Assembly: GCF_009380155.1 (NCBI RefSeq) | Contig: NZ_WHUV01000004.1 | Span: forward strand, 434,001 to 498,000 | Direction: 5' to 3' | DNA length: 64,000 nucleotides | DNA from: Pseudomonas piscis | Lineage (GTDB): Bacteria; Pseudomonadota; Gammaproteobacteria; Pseudomonadales; Pseudomonadaceae | Part shown: one piece after another, positions 63,153-64,000 of the stretch | Position numbering within the stretch: the stretch's first letter is position 1 | How the letters are laid out: each line of letters opens with the position of its first letter | Translations under genes and position numbers: made by a program | The notes under the pieces: generated by a model | Database searches by the model: none | What the model was told of the DNA's origin: nothing | The model's input: only the letters and a program-made list of their open reading frames with translations

Positions 63153-64000
63153 ATGCAAGCAGCCAAGCCGTTATTCGACTATCCAAAGTACTGGGCCGAA
63201 TGTTTCGGGCCAGCACCGTTCCTGCCCATGAGCAGGGAGGAGATGGATCAGCTCGGCTGGGACTCCTGCGACATCATCATCGTCACCGGTGATGCCTATG
63301 TCGATCACCCGTCCTTCGGCATGGCGATCATCGGCCGGCTGCTGGAAGCCCAGGGCTTTCGCGTAGGGATCATCGCCCAGCCCAACTGGCAGTCCAAGGA
63401 CGACTTCATGAAGCTCGGCGAGCCGAACCTGTTCTTCGGTGTCGCGGCGGGCAACATGGACTCGATGATCAACCGCTACACCGCCGACAAGAAGGTTCGC
63501 TCCGACGATGCCTACACCCCGGGTGGCCTGGCGGGCAAGCGTCCGGACCGCGCCAGTCTGGTGTACAGCCAGCGCTGCAAGGAAGCCTACAGGCATGTGC
63601 CGATCATCCTCGGCGGCATCGAGGCTTCCCTGCGCCGAATCGCCCACTACGACTACTGGCAGGACCGGGTGCGCAACTCGATCCTGATCGATGCCAGCGC
63701 CGACATCCTGCTCTACGGCAACGCCGAGCGCGCCATCGTCGAGGTGGCCCAGCGCCTGTCCTACGGCCAGAAGATCGAAGACATCACCGATGTGCGCGGC
63801 ACCGCGTTCATCCGTCGTGACACGCCCAAGGACTGGTACGAAGTGGACTCCACCCGCATCGACCGTCCGGGCAAGATCGACAAGATCATCAACCCCTACG
63901 TCAACACCCAGGACACCGCCGCCTGCGCCATCGAGCAGGAAAAGGGCCCGGTCGAGGATCCGAACGAAGCCAAGGTGGTGCAGATCCTGGCCAGCCCGAA
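63153..64000 (+). CDS. YgiQ family radical SAM protein (3' truncated by window edge)
   Basis: The frame runs from ATG 63153 to the window end with no stop; about 282 residues are seen out of the roughly 700+ typical of YgiQ. Family features visible: an N-terminal cobalamin-like/UPF0313 region with IIIVTGDAYVDHPSFGMAII, GVAAGNMDSMINRYT, and IILGGIEASLRRIAHYDYW. The radical-SAM Cys triplet should lie further downstream, outside the window. Function of the family is not firmly established. A TATATT -10-like element is at 63084-63089. Confidence 0.93.
   Translation, partial: MQAAKPLFDYPKYWAECFGPAPFLPMSREEMDQLGWDSCDIIIVTGDAYVDHPSFGMAIIGRLLEAQGFRVGIIAQPNWQSKDDFMKLGEPNLFFGVAAGNMDSMINRYTADKKVRSDDAYTPGGLAGKRPDRASLVYSQRCKEAYRHVPIILGGIEASLRRIAHYDYWQDRVRNSILIDASADILLYGNAERAIVEVAQRLSYGQKIEDITDVRGTAFIRRDTPKDWYEVDSTRIDRPGKIDKIINPYVNTQDTAACAIEQEKGPVEDPNEAKVVQILASP

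Overview
The window is a stretch of core chromosome from a fluorescent Pseudomonas, most likely of the P. fluorescens / P. protegens / P. chlororaphis group. This rests on high GC (roughly 60-65%, estimated by eye), Pseudomonas-type gene order (msbA-hldE; nudF-cpdA-yqiA-parE-parC; serB-psd-motAB-rsgA-orn-queG-amiB-mutL-miaA-hfq-hflXKC-hisZ-purA-rnr-rlmB-rpsF-rpsR-rplI-dnaB), an RhdA with the Azotobacter/Pseudomonas active-site loop, and REP-like intergenic repeats. The species call is inference. I see no prophage, insertion sequence, CRISPR array or integron.

Region by region. 1-4.5 kb: 3' part of msbA, a sulfotransferase plus a stand-alone APS kinase (cysC), then hldE, a lipid A/LPS core segment carrying a PAPS-making and PAPS-using pair. 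4.5-9 kb: a minus-strand run of an uncharacterised protein with a divergent Nudix box, an aldo/keto reductase, an FAD oxidoreductase and an SMR transporter, divergent from a LysR regulator with a perfect palindrome between them. 9-11.8 kb: Kdo transferase waaA convergent with a TolC-family outer membrane protein. 12-15.6 kb: a TPP riboswitch, thiC and the HMP-type transporter cytX. 15.5-25.8 kb: an RsiV-like lipoprotein, then nudF, a DUF1249 gene, cpdA, yqiA, parE, two envelope-protein genes, parC and a PqiC-like lipoprotein. 26-32.3 kb: ahpA and serB divergent; then minus-strand HDOD protein, rhdA and psd. 32.3-34.4 kb: motAB behind a sigma-28-type promoter. 34.5-50.3 kb: rsgA, orn, a TRIC-type membrane protein, queG, and a long plus-strand series nnrD-tsaE-amiB-mutL-miaA-hfq-hflX-hflK-hflC-hisZ-purA. 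50.4-55 kb: a chemotaxis receptor and an iron-type ABC importer (permease and binding protein only). 55.1-55.6 kb: two tandem tRNA-Leu(CAG) genes, each with its own promoter and terminator. 55.7-64 kb: rnr-rlmB, the rpsF-rpsR-(membrane protein)-rplI cluster, dnaB and the 5' part of a YgiQ-family gene.

Most genes are housekeeping: envelope biogenesis (msbA, hldE, waaA, psd, amiB, tolC-like), thiamin, DNA topology and repair (parE, parC, mutL, dnaB), translation and RNA (rsgA, orn, queG, tsaE, miaA, hfq, hflX, rnr, rlmB, ribosomal proteins, tRNA-Leu) and motility (motAB, MCP). I found no clearly new large system. The points most worth a second look are the sulfotransferase/APS-kinase pair inside the LPS operon, the divergent Nudix protein, two envelope genes translationally linked between parE and parC, a structured rpsF leader, an in-frame hexanucleotide repeat at the end of motB, and several well-formed regulatory sites (LysR operator, sigma-28 promoter, TPP riboswitch, tRNA promoters with AT-rich upstream elements).
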